A stretch of 64,000 nt of DNA from Cellulomonas terrae. GTDB lineage: Bacteria; Actinomycetota; Actinomycetes; Actinomycetales; Cellulomonadaceae. Location of the stretch: contig NZ_BJWH01000005.1 of the NCBI RefSeq assembly GCF_007990265.1, forward strand, positions 62,001 through 126,000. The letters are read 5' to 3'. The notes below the pieces were generated by a model, which saw nothing but the letters and a program-made list of their open reading frames with translations, did not search any database and had not been told where the DNA came from. The position numbers and the translations under genes were made by a program. Shown here piece by piece: positions 26,601 to 34,334 of the stretch (position 1 is its first letter; every line of letters begins with the position of its first letter).

Positions 26601-27007
26601 GTCGCAGTGCCGTCGAGGACCACGGGGTGGCCGAACGTGGCGGGGTACGCCGGGCCGCCCTGGAGCTGCACCGTGACCGCAGCGGTCGCGTGCGCGTCGA
26701 ACGCGACCGTGTAGGTGAGGTCGCGCTCGTACGTCACCCCGTCGTGCTGCAGCGCGATGTCCCACGGGTTGGTACCACCGTCGACCTGTGCGCACAGCTC
26801 GCCGGTGGCGGCGCTGGAGGACACCGTGCCGGCGTTCGCGTAGGAGAACCAGCCCTGCGGGTCGCCGCCCGCGAAGTCGTGCTCGTCGGTGACCGGTGCG
26901 CCGGTCGCCGAGGACGCGAAGGCGGAGAGGGCGACGAGGGCGGACAACGTGGCGCCGGCCACCCATCCGGCGCGGCGTCGGGGCCGCGCGACGTGAGAGG
27001 AAACCAC
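23642..27007 (-). CDS. cenC: CenC-like GH9 endoglucanase, secreted, probably wall-anchored
   Basis: 1,121 residues that cut beta-1,4-glucan. Order: signal peptide (1-37, with RPRRR then a hydrophobic core); two CBM4/9 modules (about 40-195 and 203-350) that bind soluble or amorphous cellulose; an Ig-like CelD_N domain (362-450); the GH9 domain (450-945); one Ig-like domain (about 955-1045); a Thr/Ala linker; and a sorting signal. In GH9 the catalytic Asp pair is in GGWYDAGDHGKYV (Asp528/Asp531) and the acid Glu926 in STNEITVNWNSAMSW. Architecture and sequence strongly recall Cellulomonas fimi CenC. Unlike it, the C-terminus has LATTG (1086-1090), a 22-residue helix and RQRR, a class E sortase-type signal. 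The GTG at 27007 follows AGGAG. Confidence 0.95.
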   Translation of the reverse strand: MVSSHVARPRRRAGWVAGATLSALVALSAFASSATGAPVTDEHDFAGGDPQGWFSYANAGTVSSSAATGELCAQVDGGTNPWDIALQHDGVTYERDLTYTVAFDAHATAAVTVQLQGGPAYPATFGHPVVLDGTATPQHVEFSFSPADWPTAPGEPGSPVDADWTTATGPTSFQLGGQPAAYTFCVDNFSVTSGSGTPGTVVDHDFGDGDLGGFTLYDSAGGGTARAGTDGLSACIDLQGGYANPYEAGLEYPHIDIVEGTNYVLDFTAYASSAANINVLVGQYGDPWHRVLDSSAAVTSTPTTFTYPFTADASFSSDPATAFGRIQLELGRRASPYTFCITELSLVETTEAPPAYEPDTGPRVRVNQVGYLPQGPKQATLVTAEADPVTWNLMSGSTSVASGTTTPRGVDPTAGRNVHEIDFGSVTAPGTYVLTADGETSHPFEIGAGIYQQLRYDALNYFYPVRSGIAIDGSIMGDPEYTRDAGHVGVAPNKGDTAVPCISPAEAQNLYGDWRCDYTLDVTGGWYDAGDHGKYVVNGGIAVAQLLSTYERTLYAPTGDAAELGDGSLDIPRDEQSNDVPDVLDEARWELEWMMKMQVPAGQPLAGMVHHKVHDVDWTGLPLMPSSDPQERRLHRPTTAATLNFAAVAAQGARLWSSYDADFAADLLAAGRVAYDAAVAHPDLLQPAPNSDPSPGGGPYDDDDVSDEFYWAAAELYLTTGEQQFEDAVLASELHTADIWSEGGMYWGETAGLGRLDLAVVESEIPGRTAIRESVVAGAETYLARQAAQPFGTVYPGNANGVYEWGSNSAVLNNQVVLGTAFDLTSDQRFADAVLESMDYLLGRNALNNSYITGYGDVFSDDQHSRWFANSLSESLPNPPRGSVSGGPNSDVGTWDPVIGGLYDADHMCAPQACYVDDIQSWSTNEITVNWNSAMSWVASFVADQQDGDRSAAGTVAWIVTEPADVTAVDGTEVTFTVSVTGSPAPSVQWQEAVGGVWTDIPGATGATHTVTARTAPAATARLARAAGPGLQYRAYVANRFGGVYSEPATLTATAAAAPTPTVGATDPATTAAPTTATRAGGSGTLATTGAEAAGILVAALVLLLGGTGAVLLARQRRVHG

Positions 27008-27053
27008 AGTGTCTCCTGAGAAGAGGGTCGCGCCCAGGGTGAGGACCAGAGAC

Positions 27054-27068
27054 CGGGAGCGCTTCCAG
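27054..27068. promoter_or_regulatory. CelR-type operator upstream of cenC
   Basis: CGGGAGCGCTTCCAG closely resembles the published CelR site TGGGAGCGCTCCCA that controls actinobacterial cellulase genes. It lies 47 bp upstream of the GH9 start codon on the divergent region shared with the LacI gene at 27274. Confidence 0.8.
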
Positions 27069-27174
27069 TCCCTGGGAGCAGGGACGCTAGCACTGGACGC
27101 GTGTACAGGAAAGGGCTGATCAGGACCTCATGCGGATGGCACCCGGCGGGAGTCGCTCAGTCGGGTGAACCAGA

Positions 27175-27190
27175 CCGGAAGCGCTCCCGG
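27175..27190. promoter_or_regulatory. CelR-type operator upstream of celR
   Basis: CCGGAAGCGCTCCCGG is a 16-bp palindrome with one mismatched pair, of the same type as the site at 27054 and 120 bp from it. It lies 84 bp before the LacI gene, so the repressor probably controls itself; two sites could allow looping. Confidence 0.8.
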
Positions 27191-27273
27191 TGGGAGGTTC
27201 GACCCTGCGGCGGTTCACAGGAATGCCCTACAGCCGGTAATCTCACGCCGGAGCGAGCCGGCGGGAGGCATCG

Positions 27274-28311
27274 ATGACATCGCCGACCGGCAGACAGCCC
27301 ACCCTCGACGAGGTGGCCAAGCTCGCTGGCGTCTCTAGGTCCGCGGCCTCGCGCGCCATCAACAACGCGGCCCACGTGAGCGCGGCCAATCGCCTCGCCG
27401 TCGAGCGCGCCGTGCGCGAGCTCGGCTACGTGCCGAACGTGACGGCCCAGGCGTTGGCGCGGCAGAAGGTCGGCGCGGTCGTGCTCGCGGTGTCCGACCA
27501 CAACAAGGAGCTCTTCGGGGACCCGTTCTTCGGGCAGATCATCGCGGGCGTCACGGCGGCGCTCGAGGACACCGATCTCGACCTCAAGCTCCTGCTCTGC
27601 CACCCCGAGCGCGGCCACGACCGCGTGCGACGCATGCTCCGCCCACCCCGCGCCGACGGCATCATGGTGATGGCCCTGCGGGGCGACGACCCCCTGCAGC
27701 GCATGGTCGAGAAGTCCGGCCTGCCGACCGTCTACGGAGGGCTCCCGTTGCACGGGCAGCCCGAGTGGTTCGTGGACGTCGACAACCGGGGAGGTGCCCG
27801 GGTCGCCGCCGAGCACCTCGTCAGCCTCGGACGCCGCAGGATCGCCAGCATCGCCGGGCCCGCCGACACGCACGTGGCCGTCGCCCGGCTGGACGGCTTC
27901 GCCGACGCGCTCTCGGTCGCGCAGCTCGACCACACGCTCGTCGAGCACGCCGACTTCACGCGCGAGGGCGGAGCCGCGGCGATGGAGCGCCTGCTGGAGC
28001 GCGAACCCGGGCTCGACGCCGTCTCGGTGGCCTCCGACAACATGGCTGCGGGCGCTCTGCAGACGCTGCTGCAGCACGGACGCCGGGTGCCGGAGGACGT
28101 GGCCGTCGTCGGCTTCGACGACCTCCCGATCGGGCACCTGACGCAGCCGTCCCTGACGACGATCCAGCAGCCGATCCGCTCGCTCGGGTACGAGATGGCG
28201 CGCTTGCTGCTGGCGGTCGTCGACGGTGAGAAGCCCAGCCCTCTGCTGCTGCCCACCCGTCTGGTGGTCCGCGAGTCCGCGCCGGCGCGGGTGTCGCTGG
28301 CTGCGTCCTGA
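27274..28311 (+). CDS. celR: CelR-like LacI-family repressor
   Basis: 345 residues with an HTH (PTLDEVAKLAGVSRSAASRAINNAAHVSAANR) and an effector domain (VGAVVLAVSDHNKELFGDPFFGQIIAGV to RLLLAVVDGEK). It is divergent from the CenC-like endoglucanase, and CelR-type palindromes flank both promoters. In Thermobifida, CelR is released from such sites by cellobiose; that inducer is likely here too but is inferred. The ATG at 27274 has GGGAGG seven bases upstream. Confidence 0.88.
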   Translation: MTSPTGRQPTLDEVAKLAGVSRSAASRAINNAAHVSAANRLAVERAVRELGYVPNVTAQALARQKVGAVVLAVSDHNKELFGDPFFGQIIAGVTAALEDTDLDLKLLLCHPERGHDRVRRMLRPPRADGIMVMALRGDDPLQRMVEKSGLPTVYGGLPLHGQPEWFVDVDNRGGARVAAEHLVSLGRRRIASIAGPADTHVAVARLDGFADALSVAQLDHTLVEHADFTREGGAAAMERLLEREPGLDAVSVASDNMAAGALQTLLQHGRRVPEDVAVVGFDDLPIGHLTQPSLTTIQQPIRSLGYEMARLLLAVVDGEKPSPLLLPTRLVVRESAPARVSLAAS

Positions 28312-28344
28312 GAGGCCGGCCGACCGCAGGCTAGGCGGGTCCGG

Positions 28345-28491
28345 TCATGGGTGCTGCTCGGACGATCGGGTGCGGGCGGCAAGGATCCCGTCGCGCACGG
28401 CGAGCCGGATCACCCAGTACAGGGCGGCCAGCACGAGCAGCGGGACCGCCACATAGACGAGGACGAGGATCAGCAGGTGGGAACCGAGCAT
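28345..28491 (-). CDS. Single-span small membrane protein
   Basis: An ORF of 48 residues from the ATG at 28491. Residues 4-31 are a continuous hydrophobic helix (LLILVLVYVAVPLLVLAALYW), followed by a charged tail (RLAVRDGILAARTRSSEQHP). The pattern, helix then short basic cytoplasmic tail, is common among actinobacterial small membrane proteins. The gene faces celR (33-bp gap) and is divergent from the SDR operon. Family unknown; support is coding character and context only. Confidence 0.55.
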   Translation of the reverse strand: MLGSHLLILVLVYVAVPLLVLAALYWVIRLAVRDGILAARTRSSEQHP

Positions 28492-28518
28492 GACCGCACG
28501 CGAGTCCTCGCGGCGGAG

Positions 28519-28532
28519 GGAAAGCGCTTGCC
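28519..28532. promoter_or_regulatory. LacI-family operator upstream of the SDR/flavoprotein operon
   Basis: GGAAAGCGCTTGCC is a 14-bp inverted repeat with one mismatched pair around AAGCGCTT, 78 bp before the SDR start. Nearly identical to the site at 16104. It suggests the unknown operon is sugar-induced. Confidence 0.7.
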
Positions 28533-28609
28533 CTGTGTCCGTCCGCGTGGCACGATCGGTTCCGACGCGCAGGTCAGACGTGCGTCCCGCACACGGAGGT
28601 AGGGCAACG

Positions 28610-29374
28610 ATGCCGGCAGTCGCACTGGTCACCGGGGGCAGTCGGGGGATCGGCCTCGGAATCACGCGGCGGCTGCTCGCCGACGGCTTCGCAGTCTCGA
28701 TCCTCGCCACGCGCGAGGAGCCGTCCGAGCTGCTGGAGTCGCTCGACGCGCCCGGCCGGGTCCGCTACGTGCGCGGCTCGGTGGCCGACCTCGAGGACCA
28801 CGCCCGGTTCGTCGACGACGCGGTCGAGGCCTGGGGCCGCCTCGACCTGCTGGTGAACAACGCCGGGGTCGCTCCCAGCGTGCGGGCAGACCTCCTCGAG
28901 GCCGGCCCCGAGAGCTTCGACCGGGTGCTCGGCATCAACCTGCGCGGGCCGTACTTCCTGACGCAGACGTTCGCCCACCGGGTCATCTCTCTGGGCTCTT
29001 CCTTCGCGGAACGCCCGCGCGCGACGGTGATCAACGTGTCGTCCATCTCCGCGACCACCGTCTCCACCAACCGCGGCGACTACTGCATCTCCAAGGCCGG
29101 CGTCGCCATGGCCACCCAGCTGTTCGCGGTGCGCCTCGCGCCCGAGGGGATCGTCGTCTACGAGGTCCGTCCCGGTGTGATCGCCACCGACATGACCGCG
29201 GGCGTCACCGAGAAGTACGACGCCCTGATCGCCGAGGGCCTGGCGCCCATCAACCGCTGGGGCCGGCCGTCCGACGTCGCCGGTGCGGTCTCGATGCTCG
29301 CGTCCGGCCAGACCCCGTACTCGACCGGCGAGGTGTTCCACGTCGACGGCGGCATGCACATCCCGGTGCTGTGA
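28610..29374 (+). CDS. Short-chain dehydrogenase/reductase
   Basis: 254 residues with the classical SDR features: cofactor loop TGGSRGIGLGI near the start, NNAG, a catalytic Ser in INVSSISA, and a YxxxK motif read as YCISKAG. A C-terminal FHVDGGMHIPVL ends the fold. It would oxidise or reduce a hydroxyl or keto group with NAD(P). The annotation as 3-ketoacyl-ACP reductase that such proteins often get is not supported by context. The ATG at 28610 has GGAGGTAGGG upstream. First in a three-gene operon with a flavoprotein and an SGNH hydrolase. Confidence 0.88.
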   Translation: MPAVALVTGGSRGIGLGITRRLLADGFAVSILATREEPSELLESLDAPGRVRYVRGSVADLEDHARFVDDAVEAWGRLDLLVNNAGVAPSVRADLLEAGPESFDRVLGINLRGPYFLTQTFAHRVISLGSSFAERPRATVINVSSISATTVSTNRGDYCISKAGVAMATQLFAVRLAPEGIVVYEVRPGVIATDMTAGVTEKYDALIAEGLAPINRWGRPSDVAGAVSMLASGQTPYSTGEVFHVDGGMHIPVL

Positions 29375-31392
29375 TGACGACCTCGCTGGACGGCGTCCCC
29401 GTCGTCACCGTCAACACCGTCGTCGTCGGCACCGGCTCCGCCGGGTTCTGCGCGGCCGACCGCCTGTGGGAGCTCGGCCAGACCGACCTCGTCATGGTCG
29501 CGGACAAGGTCAACGCGGGGTCGTCGCGCAACGCCGGCTCGGACAAGCAGACCTACTACAAGCTCACGCTCTCCGGCGGCGACGGCGACTCCGTGCGGGA
29601 GATGGCCGAGACGCTGTACTCCGGCGGCGCGATGGACGGCGACAACGCGCTCGCGGAGGCCGCCCTGTCCGCCCGCGGGTTCCTGCGCCTGTGCGACCTG
29701 GGCGTGCCGTTCCCGCAGAACCGGTACGGCGAGTTCATCGGCTACAAGACCGACCACGACCCGCGTCGTCGCGCCACGTCCGTCGGGCCGTACACGAGCC
29801 GGTCGATGGTCGAGCAGCTCGAGAAGAAGGTCCACCGCAACGGGACCCGCATCTACGACGAGTGCCGTGTGGTCGACGTGATCGTCTCCGAGGGGGCGGT
29901 CGTCGGGCTGCTGGTCCTGCGGACCGACGTGCCGCACGACGGCGCCGAGTCCCCGTTCCTGCTGTTCCGCTGCACCAACATCGTCTACGCGACCGGTGGA
30001 CCTGCCGGGATGTACGCGACGCGCGTCTTCCCCAACGGCCAGTGGGGTGCCTCCGGGGCGGCCTACCGCGCCGGGGTGCACGGCAAGAACCTCACCGAGT
30101 GGCAGTTCGGCCTGGCCTCGACGCACCCGCGCTGGAACGTCTCCGGCACGTACATGCAGGTCATCCCGACGTTCGTGTCGACGGACGCCGACGGCGGTGA
30201 CGAGAAGGAGTTCCTCACCGAGGCGATCCCTTCGTATGGGCAGCTCATGTCGCTGGTGTTCCTCAAGGGCTACCAGTGGCCGTTCGACATCCGGAAGGCG
30301 CTCGACGGCTCGTCGCTCATCGACCTGCTGGTCTACCGCGAGACCGTGCTCCGTGGGCGACGGGTGTTCCTGGACTTCCGTCGGAACCCGGTCCAGCCGG
30401 AGTTCGACCCGTCCGCGCTCAGTCCCGAGGCGTACGAGTACCTGGATCGCGCGGGCGTCCTGTTCGGCACGCCCATCGAGCGGCTGCGGCGCATGAACGA
30501 GCCCGCGTACCAGTTCTACCTGGGCAAGAACCCGTACGTGGACCTCGAGACGACCATGCTCGAGGTCGACGTGTGCGCGCAGCACAACAACGGCGGGCTC
30601 GTCGTCGACGCCTGGTGGCAGTCGAACATCCAGGGGTTCTTCCCGGTCGGCGAGGCCGGCGGCGCGCACGGGGTCTACCGGCCCGGCGGCGCGGCGCTGA
30701 ACAGCGGGCAGGTCGGAGCGACGCGCGCGGCGCAGTTCATCGCGGCGCGGCGCACCTTCGACCCGCCGTCGTTCGAGGCCGCGGCCCCGGTGCTCGACGC
30801 AGCGGCCGCCCTCGTCGAGGCGGCCTCCGCCCGTGCGGCCTCCGGGGTCCCCGACAACACCGGTGACCTGCTGCGCGAGGTCCAGGTGCTCATGAGCGCC
30901 AAGGCCGGACCGGTCCGTTCCGCGGAGTCGATCCAGGAAGCGCTGGTCCAGGTCCACGCGTGGCTCTCGACCTACGAGTCGACGGTGTCCGCCGACGCCT
31001 CGTCGCGGCGCTCGATCAACCGGACGTTCCTCGTCCGCGACATCCTCACCAGCGCCTACGTGTACCTGTCCGCGATGGCCGACTACGTGGCGCACGGCGG
31101 CCGGTCGCGCGGCTCCGTCCTCTACACGGACCCGTCCGGGAGCATCCCGCACGGCCTGACCGAGCTGCCCGACGTCTTCAGGTTCACCCTCGACGGCGGC
31201 GCGCTCGACGACGAGGTGCAGGAGACGTCCTGGGTGCCCGCCGACGGGTTCGTCCCCGTGGTCCCGCGCGCCGCCGACGACCCCGCCGGTGAGCCCGTGT
31301 TCCGCTGGCGTCCGCGCCGGCCGATCCCCGAGGACGACGACTTCTTCGAGAACGTCTGGCGCGAGTTCCGCGAGCACGGGAACATCCACTGA
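29374..31392 (+). CDS. FAD-dependent oxidoreductase (fumarate reductase/SDH flavoprotein-like)
   Basis: 672 residues. The FAD-binding loop is GTGSAGFCAADRL near the N-terminus, followed by SSRNAGSDKQTYYKL, which replaces the usual SxxAxGG block. NIVYATGGPAGMY and a second FAD segment QGFFPVGEAGGAHGVYRPGGAALNSGQVGATRAAQF complete the fold. A C-terminal helical region resembles fumarate reductase flavoproteins. No signal peptide or iron-sulphur partner is encoded nearby, so it is not respiratory SDH. It starts at the ATG overlapping the SDR stop by one base (a GTG at 29371 is possible) and ends overlapping the hydrolase ATG. Substrate unknown; probably an ester- or acyl-linked sugar derivative processed with its operon partners. 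Confidence 0.8.
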   Translation: MTTSLDGVPVVTVNTVVVGTGSAGFCAADRLWELGQTDLVMVADKVNAGSSRNAGSDKQTYYKLTLSGGDGDSVREMAETLYSGGAMDGDNALAEAALSARGFLRLCDLGVPFPQNRYGEFIGYKTDHDPRRRATSVGPYTSRSMVEQLEKKVHRNGTRIYDECRVVDVIVSEGAVVGLLVLRTDVPHDGAESPFLLFRCTNIVYATGGPAGMYATRVFPNGQWGASGAAYRAGVHGKNLTEWQFGLASTHPRWNVSGTYMQVIPTFVSTDADGGDEKEFLTEAIPSYGQLMSLVFLKGYQWPFDIRKALDGSSLIDLLVYRETVLRGRRVFLDFRRNPVQPEFDPSALSPEAYEYLDRAGVLFGTPIERLRRMNEPAYQFYLGKNPYVDLETTMLEVDVCAQHNNGGLVVDAWWQSNIQGFFPVGEAGGAHGVYRPGGAALNSGQVGATRAAQFIAARRTFDPPSFEAAAPVLDAAAALVEAASARAASGVPDNTGDLLREVQVLMSAKAGPVRSAESIQEALVQVHAWLSTYESTVSADASSRRSINRTFLVRDILTSAYVYLSAMADYVAHGGRSRGSVLYTDPSGSIPHGLTELPDVFRFTLDGGALDDEVQETSWVPADGFVPVVPRAADDPAGEPVFRWRPRRPIPEDDDFFENVWREFREHGNIH

Positions 31393-32516
31393 TGCGCATC
31401 GCCCTGCCGGACCCCCGGGTCGAGGTCCGCGGGGCGGCGTGGCTGGAGGACGGTCTGCCGCACCGGCTCCCGGCCTGGACGCGACCGCAGTTCTCCGACG
31501 ACTTCATGGCCATGGTCGAGGCGCAGCCGTCCGGGGTCCGGCTGCGGTTCCGCACCGCCGCGACGACGGTGCGCCTCGACGTTCACGTGCTGCGCGTCGC
31601 GGTCGACCCCGCGCCGCCCGGTGAGCCGCAGCCCTTCGACGTGCTGGTCGACGGGGCGGTCGTCCCGCAGCCGTCGGGGATCGCGTCGCACGCCGGGGTC
31701 CTCGCGCTCGACCCGCTCACCCGCACGACGACCGAACGTCCCGGCCCGCCCGGCGTCGTCGACCTCGTTCTCGGCGGAGACGGCACCGTCGAGCGCGACG
31801 TCGAGATCTGGCTGCCCCCGGGAGAGACCACGCGGCTCGTCGCGCTGACCGCCGACGCCCCCGTGTCCGCGCCGCGTGCGGTGGACGCTCCCCGCTGGGT
31901 GCACCACGGCTCGTCGATCAGCCACGGCGCCGGAGCCGCGTCGGCCCTCGGGGCGTGGCCCATGGTCGCCGCACGAGCCGTCGGTCTGGACCTCGTCAAC
32001 CTCGGCTTCTCCGGCAACGCCGTGCTCGACCCGTTCGTCGCCCGCGCCATCCGCGACCAGCCCGCCGACGTCATCACCCTCAAGCTCGGCATCAACCTGG
32101 TGAACCATGACGCCATGCGCCTTCGCGCGTTCGCCCCCGCCGTGCACGGCTTCCTCGACACGATCCGCGACGGCCACCCGACGACGCCGCTCGTCGTCGT
32201 CTCCCCGCTGCTGTGCCCGCTCGTCGAGACCACCCCCGGGCCGACGTCGCTGGACCCGGCCGACCCGTCGGTGTTCCGCACGACCGGCCACCCCTCCGAC
32301 GGCGCCCTGACGCTGACCGTCATCCGGTCGGCGCTCCGGGCCGTGGTCGAGGCGCGTGCCGACGTCGCCCTGCGCTACGTCGACGGCACCACGCTCTACG
32401 GCTGGCCCGACTGGGACGACCTGCCGATGCGCGACCTCATGCACCCCGACGCCGAGGCGCACCGGTTGATCGGGACACGGTTCGCGACGGTGCTACGGAG
32501 CCTCCAGCGCGGTTAG
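31392..32516 (+). CDS. SGNH/GDSL hydrolase with N-terminal beta domain
   Basis: 374 residues. An N-terminal beta-sandwich (about 1-165) is followed by an SGNH domain with block I WVHHGSSISHGAG (Ser175 as the likely nucleophile), Gly block NLGFSGNAVLD, Asn block LKLGINLVNHD and C-terminal DLMHPDAEAH (Asp and His). This two-domain layout resembles carbohydrate esterases of the CE2 type, which remove acetyl groups from sugars. There is no signal peptide, so it acts inside the cell. Last gene of the SDR-flavoprotein operon; it overlaps the convergent next gene by 24 bp. Confidence 0.82.
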   Translation: MRIALPDPRVEVRGAAWLEDGLPHRLPAWTRPQFSDDFMAMVEAQPSGVRLRFRTAATTVRLDVHVLRVAVDPAPPGEPQPFDVLVDGAVVPQPSGIASHAGVLALDPLTRTTTERPGPPGVVDLVLGGDGTVERDVEIWLPPGETTRLVALTADAPVSAPRAVDAPRWVHHGSSISHGAGAASALGAWPMVAARAVGLDLVNLGFSGNAVLDPFVARAIRDQPADVITLKLGINLVNHDAMRLRAFAPAVHGFLDTIRDGHPTTPLVVVSPLLCPLVETTPGPTSLDPADPSVFRTTGHPSDGALTLTVIRSALRAVVEARADVALRYVDGTTLYGWPDWDDLPMRDLMHPDAEAHRLIGTRFATVLRSLQRG

Positions 32517-33038
32517 CTGCTCCCGCCACAGCGCGTCCATCGCGTCGTGGTCGCGCATCAGGTCGACCGACACGAGCAGTCGCCGCGGGGTCAGCGAGAG
32601 ACACCACGGCCCGGTCACCGGGACGGTCTCGGTGACGTACCGACCTCGTGCCGGGCTCGCGCCGATCCACGGCGACAGCCAGTCCGCGCGGTAGGCGCGC
32701 ATCACCCGGGACGACTCCCAGTGCTGGTCCTGCACCCACCGGACCAGCTCGTGGTGCTCGTCGTCCATCATCTCGTCGTACAGCGCCGACAGCGACGAGC
32801 CGGGTGGCGGGGCCACGTACTGCGCCGGGGGCGAGTCCTCGATCGCAGCCCACCAGCCGTCCCAGTCGGCCTGCGTCACGGTCACGGTGGAGGGCCTGAC
32901 AGGGACGGGTGGCGTCAGTGCCGGGATGTCGGTCCCCACCTGCAGGCCGAACCGGTCGCGGACGTACAGCGCCGCGGTGAACCCGACGCCGTCCGTCCGT
33001 TCGACCGTCAGCCCAGGCTCAGCACCGCGGAGGTACAC
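32493..33038 (-). CDS. Conserved hypothetical protein
   Basis: 181 residues starting at a GTG near 33038. The sequence is Trp-rich (WDGWWAAIE, WVQDQHWESSR, WLSPWIG), with an N-terminal beta-like part and a helical C-terminus ending in MDALWREQLTALEAP. There are no membrane helices, signal or recognised motif. It starts three bases after the stop of the SHOCT protein gene, so both are one transcript. Its 3' end overlaps the SGNH gene by 24 bp. Confidence 0.6.
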   Translation of the reverse strand: MYLRGAEPGLTVERTDGVGFTAALYVRDRFGLQVGTDIPALTPPVPVRPSTVTVTQADWDGWWAAIEDSPPAQYVAPPPGSSLSALYDEMMDDEHHELVRWVQDQHWESSRVMRAYRADWLSPWIGASPARGRYVTETVPVTGPWCLSLTPRRLLVSVDLMRDHDAMDALWREQLTALEAP

Positions 33039-33041
33039 CGC

Positions 33042-33362
33042 TCAGACCTCGCCGAGGATCCTCTGCCGCATCTCGCCCAGCTCGTCGGCCGTGATGAGGC
33101 CGCGCCGGAACAGGTCCTGCGCCTCCGCGAGCCGCGCCTCGGCCGACCGCTCCGGCGCGAGCGCGAGGCTCCGGTGCGCCTGCGCGAGGACCTGCGCGTC
33201 GGCGGTCAGCGGGTCCAGGCCGGCGTCCCGCAGCACCGTCCTCTTGCGGGCTGCCACGACGATCGACCAGATGATGCCCGCGAAGATCAGCACGGCGACC
33301 AGGACGAACCCCGCGGTGAAGGCTGCGTCGTTCGCAGCGGGCAGCATCGGGTTCGGGTCCAT
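33042..33362 (-). CDS. Small membrane protein with SHOCT domain
   Basis: 106 residues from an ATG with GGAGGACGAC upstream. One hydrophobic segment (about 15-37, FTAGFVLVAVLIFAGIIWSIVVA) is followed by a basic turn and a C-terminal SHOCT (short C-terminal) motif: RLAEAQDLFRRGLITADELGEMRQRIL. SHOCT domains end many bacterial membrane or phage-associated proteins and may mediate oligomerisation. Operon with the hypothetical gene at 32493. Function unknown. Confidence 0.75.
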   Translation of the reverse strand: MDPNPMLPAANDAAFTAGFVLVAVLIFAGIIWSIVVAARKRTVLRDAGLDPLTADAQVLAQAHRSLALAPERSAEARLAEAQDLFRRGLITADELGEMRQRILGEV

Positions 33363-33431
33363 GTCGTCCTCCGGCCGGGTCGGTGTGCATCAGTGACGCT
33401 AGCGGCCCCCACGGCGGCCTGTCCCGAGAAC

Positions 33432-34334
33432 TCAGAGGTGCGGGAGGACCAGTCGCACGTAGCGGTCCGCCAGCGTCGACACCGTCTCGTCGCCCGGAGC
33501 GTCCCAGACGGCCTGGTGGAAGATCTCCACCTCGACGTCCCCGGTGTAGCCGGCCTCGGCGACCCACCGGGTGATCGTCGCGAAGTCGATGTACCCGTCT
33601 CCCACGTGCCCGCGCGAGAGCAACGGGTCGGCCGCGAGCGGCAGGACCCAGTCGCACACCTGGTAGCTCGCGATCCGCCCGGTCGCGCCGGCCCGGGCGA
33701 TCTGCCGCTGCAGGTCCGGGTCCCACCACACGTGGTACGTGTCGACGACCACGCCGACGACGTCCGCCGGGTACGGCTCCGCGATGTCGAGCGCCTGGCC
33801 GAGAGTCGAGATGACGGCCCGGTCCGCGGCGAAGATCGGGTGCAGCGGCTCCAGCACGAGCCGGACGCCGTGCCCGGCCGCGAACGGCGCGAGCTCCCCG
33901 ATGCGGTCGGCGACGCGCTGGCGTGCGCCGACGAGGTCCCGACCACCGGTCCCGGGCAGTGCCGGACCGCCCGGTGTGCTCGCGGCGGGCAGTCCGCCGA
34001 CGACCATGATCAGCTCACGCGTGCCGAGCGTCGCCGCCTCGACGATCGCCCGACGGTTGTCGTCCAGCGCCGCCGTCGCCGCCGCGTCGTCGTCCGCGGT
34101 CAGGAACCCGCCGCGGCACAGCGACGAGACCCGCAGGCCGGCGTCCGCGATGATCTTGGCGGCTTCGACGACCCCGGCCTCCTGGACGCGGTCGCGCCAG
34201 ACGCCGACCGCCGGGAGCCCTGCGCGCACTGCTCCGTCGACGGCCTCGCGCAGGGTCCACGCCTTGGTCGTCGCCGTGTTGAGGGACAGCCGGGACAGGT
34301 CGCGGCCGTCCGACGGCGCAGCCGGCGCCGTCAC
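33432..34334 (-). CDS. Sugar phosphate isomerase/epimerase (TIM barrel)
   Basis: 300 residues of the xylose-isomerase-like TIM-barrel family (AP endonuclease family 2 fold). LSLNTATTKAWTLREAVDGAVRAGLPAVGVW opens the barrel; LVLEPLHP, VVDTYHVWWDPDL, YQVCDW and VEVEIFH supply the Glu/Asp/His metal ligands expected of isomerases and epimerases. The GTG start overlaps the stop of the dehydrogenase at 34331 by four bases, so both act on one pathway, probably an inositol-like or keto-sugar intermediate. Substrate not determinable. Confidence 0.85.
   Translation of the reverse strand: MTAPAAPSDGRDLSRLSLNTATTKAWTLREAVDGAVRAGLPAVGVWRDRVQEAGVVEAAKIIADAGLRVSSLCRGGFLTADDDAAATAALDDNRRAIVEAATLGTRELIMVVGGLPAASTPGGPALPGTGGRDLVGARQRVADRIGELAPFAAGHGVRLVLEPLHPIFAADRAVISTLGQALDIAEPYPADVVGVVVDTYHVWWDPDLQRQIARAGATGRIASYQVCDWVLPLAADPLLSRGHVGDGYIDFATITRWVAEAGYTGDVEVEIFHQAVWDAPGDETVSTLADRYVRLVLPHL

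Noticed and set aside
29374..31392. Succinate dehydrogenase or fumarate reductase complex
   Set aside because: Only the flavoprotein fold is present; no iron-sulphur or membrane anchor subunit is nearby and the operon partners are an SDR and an esterase.
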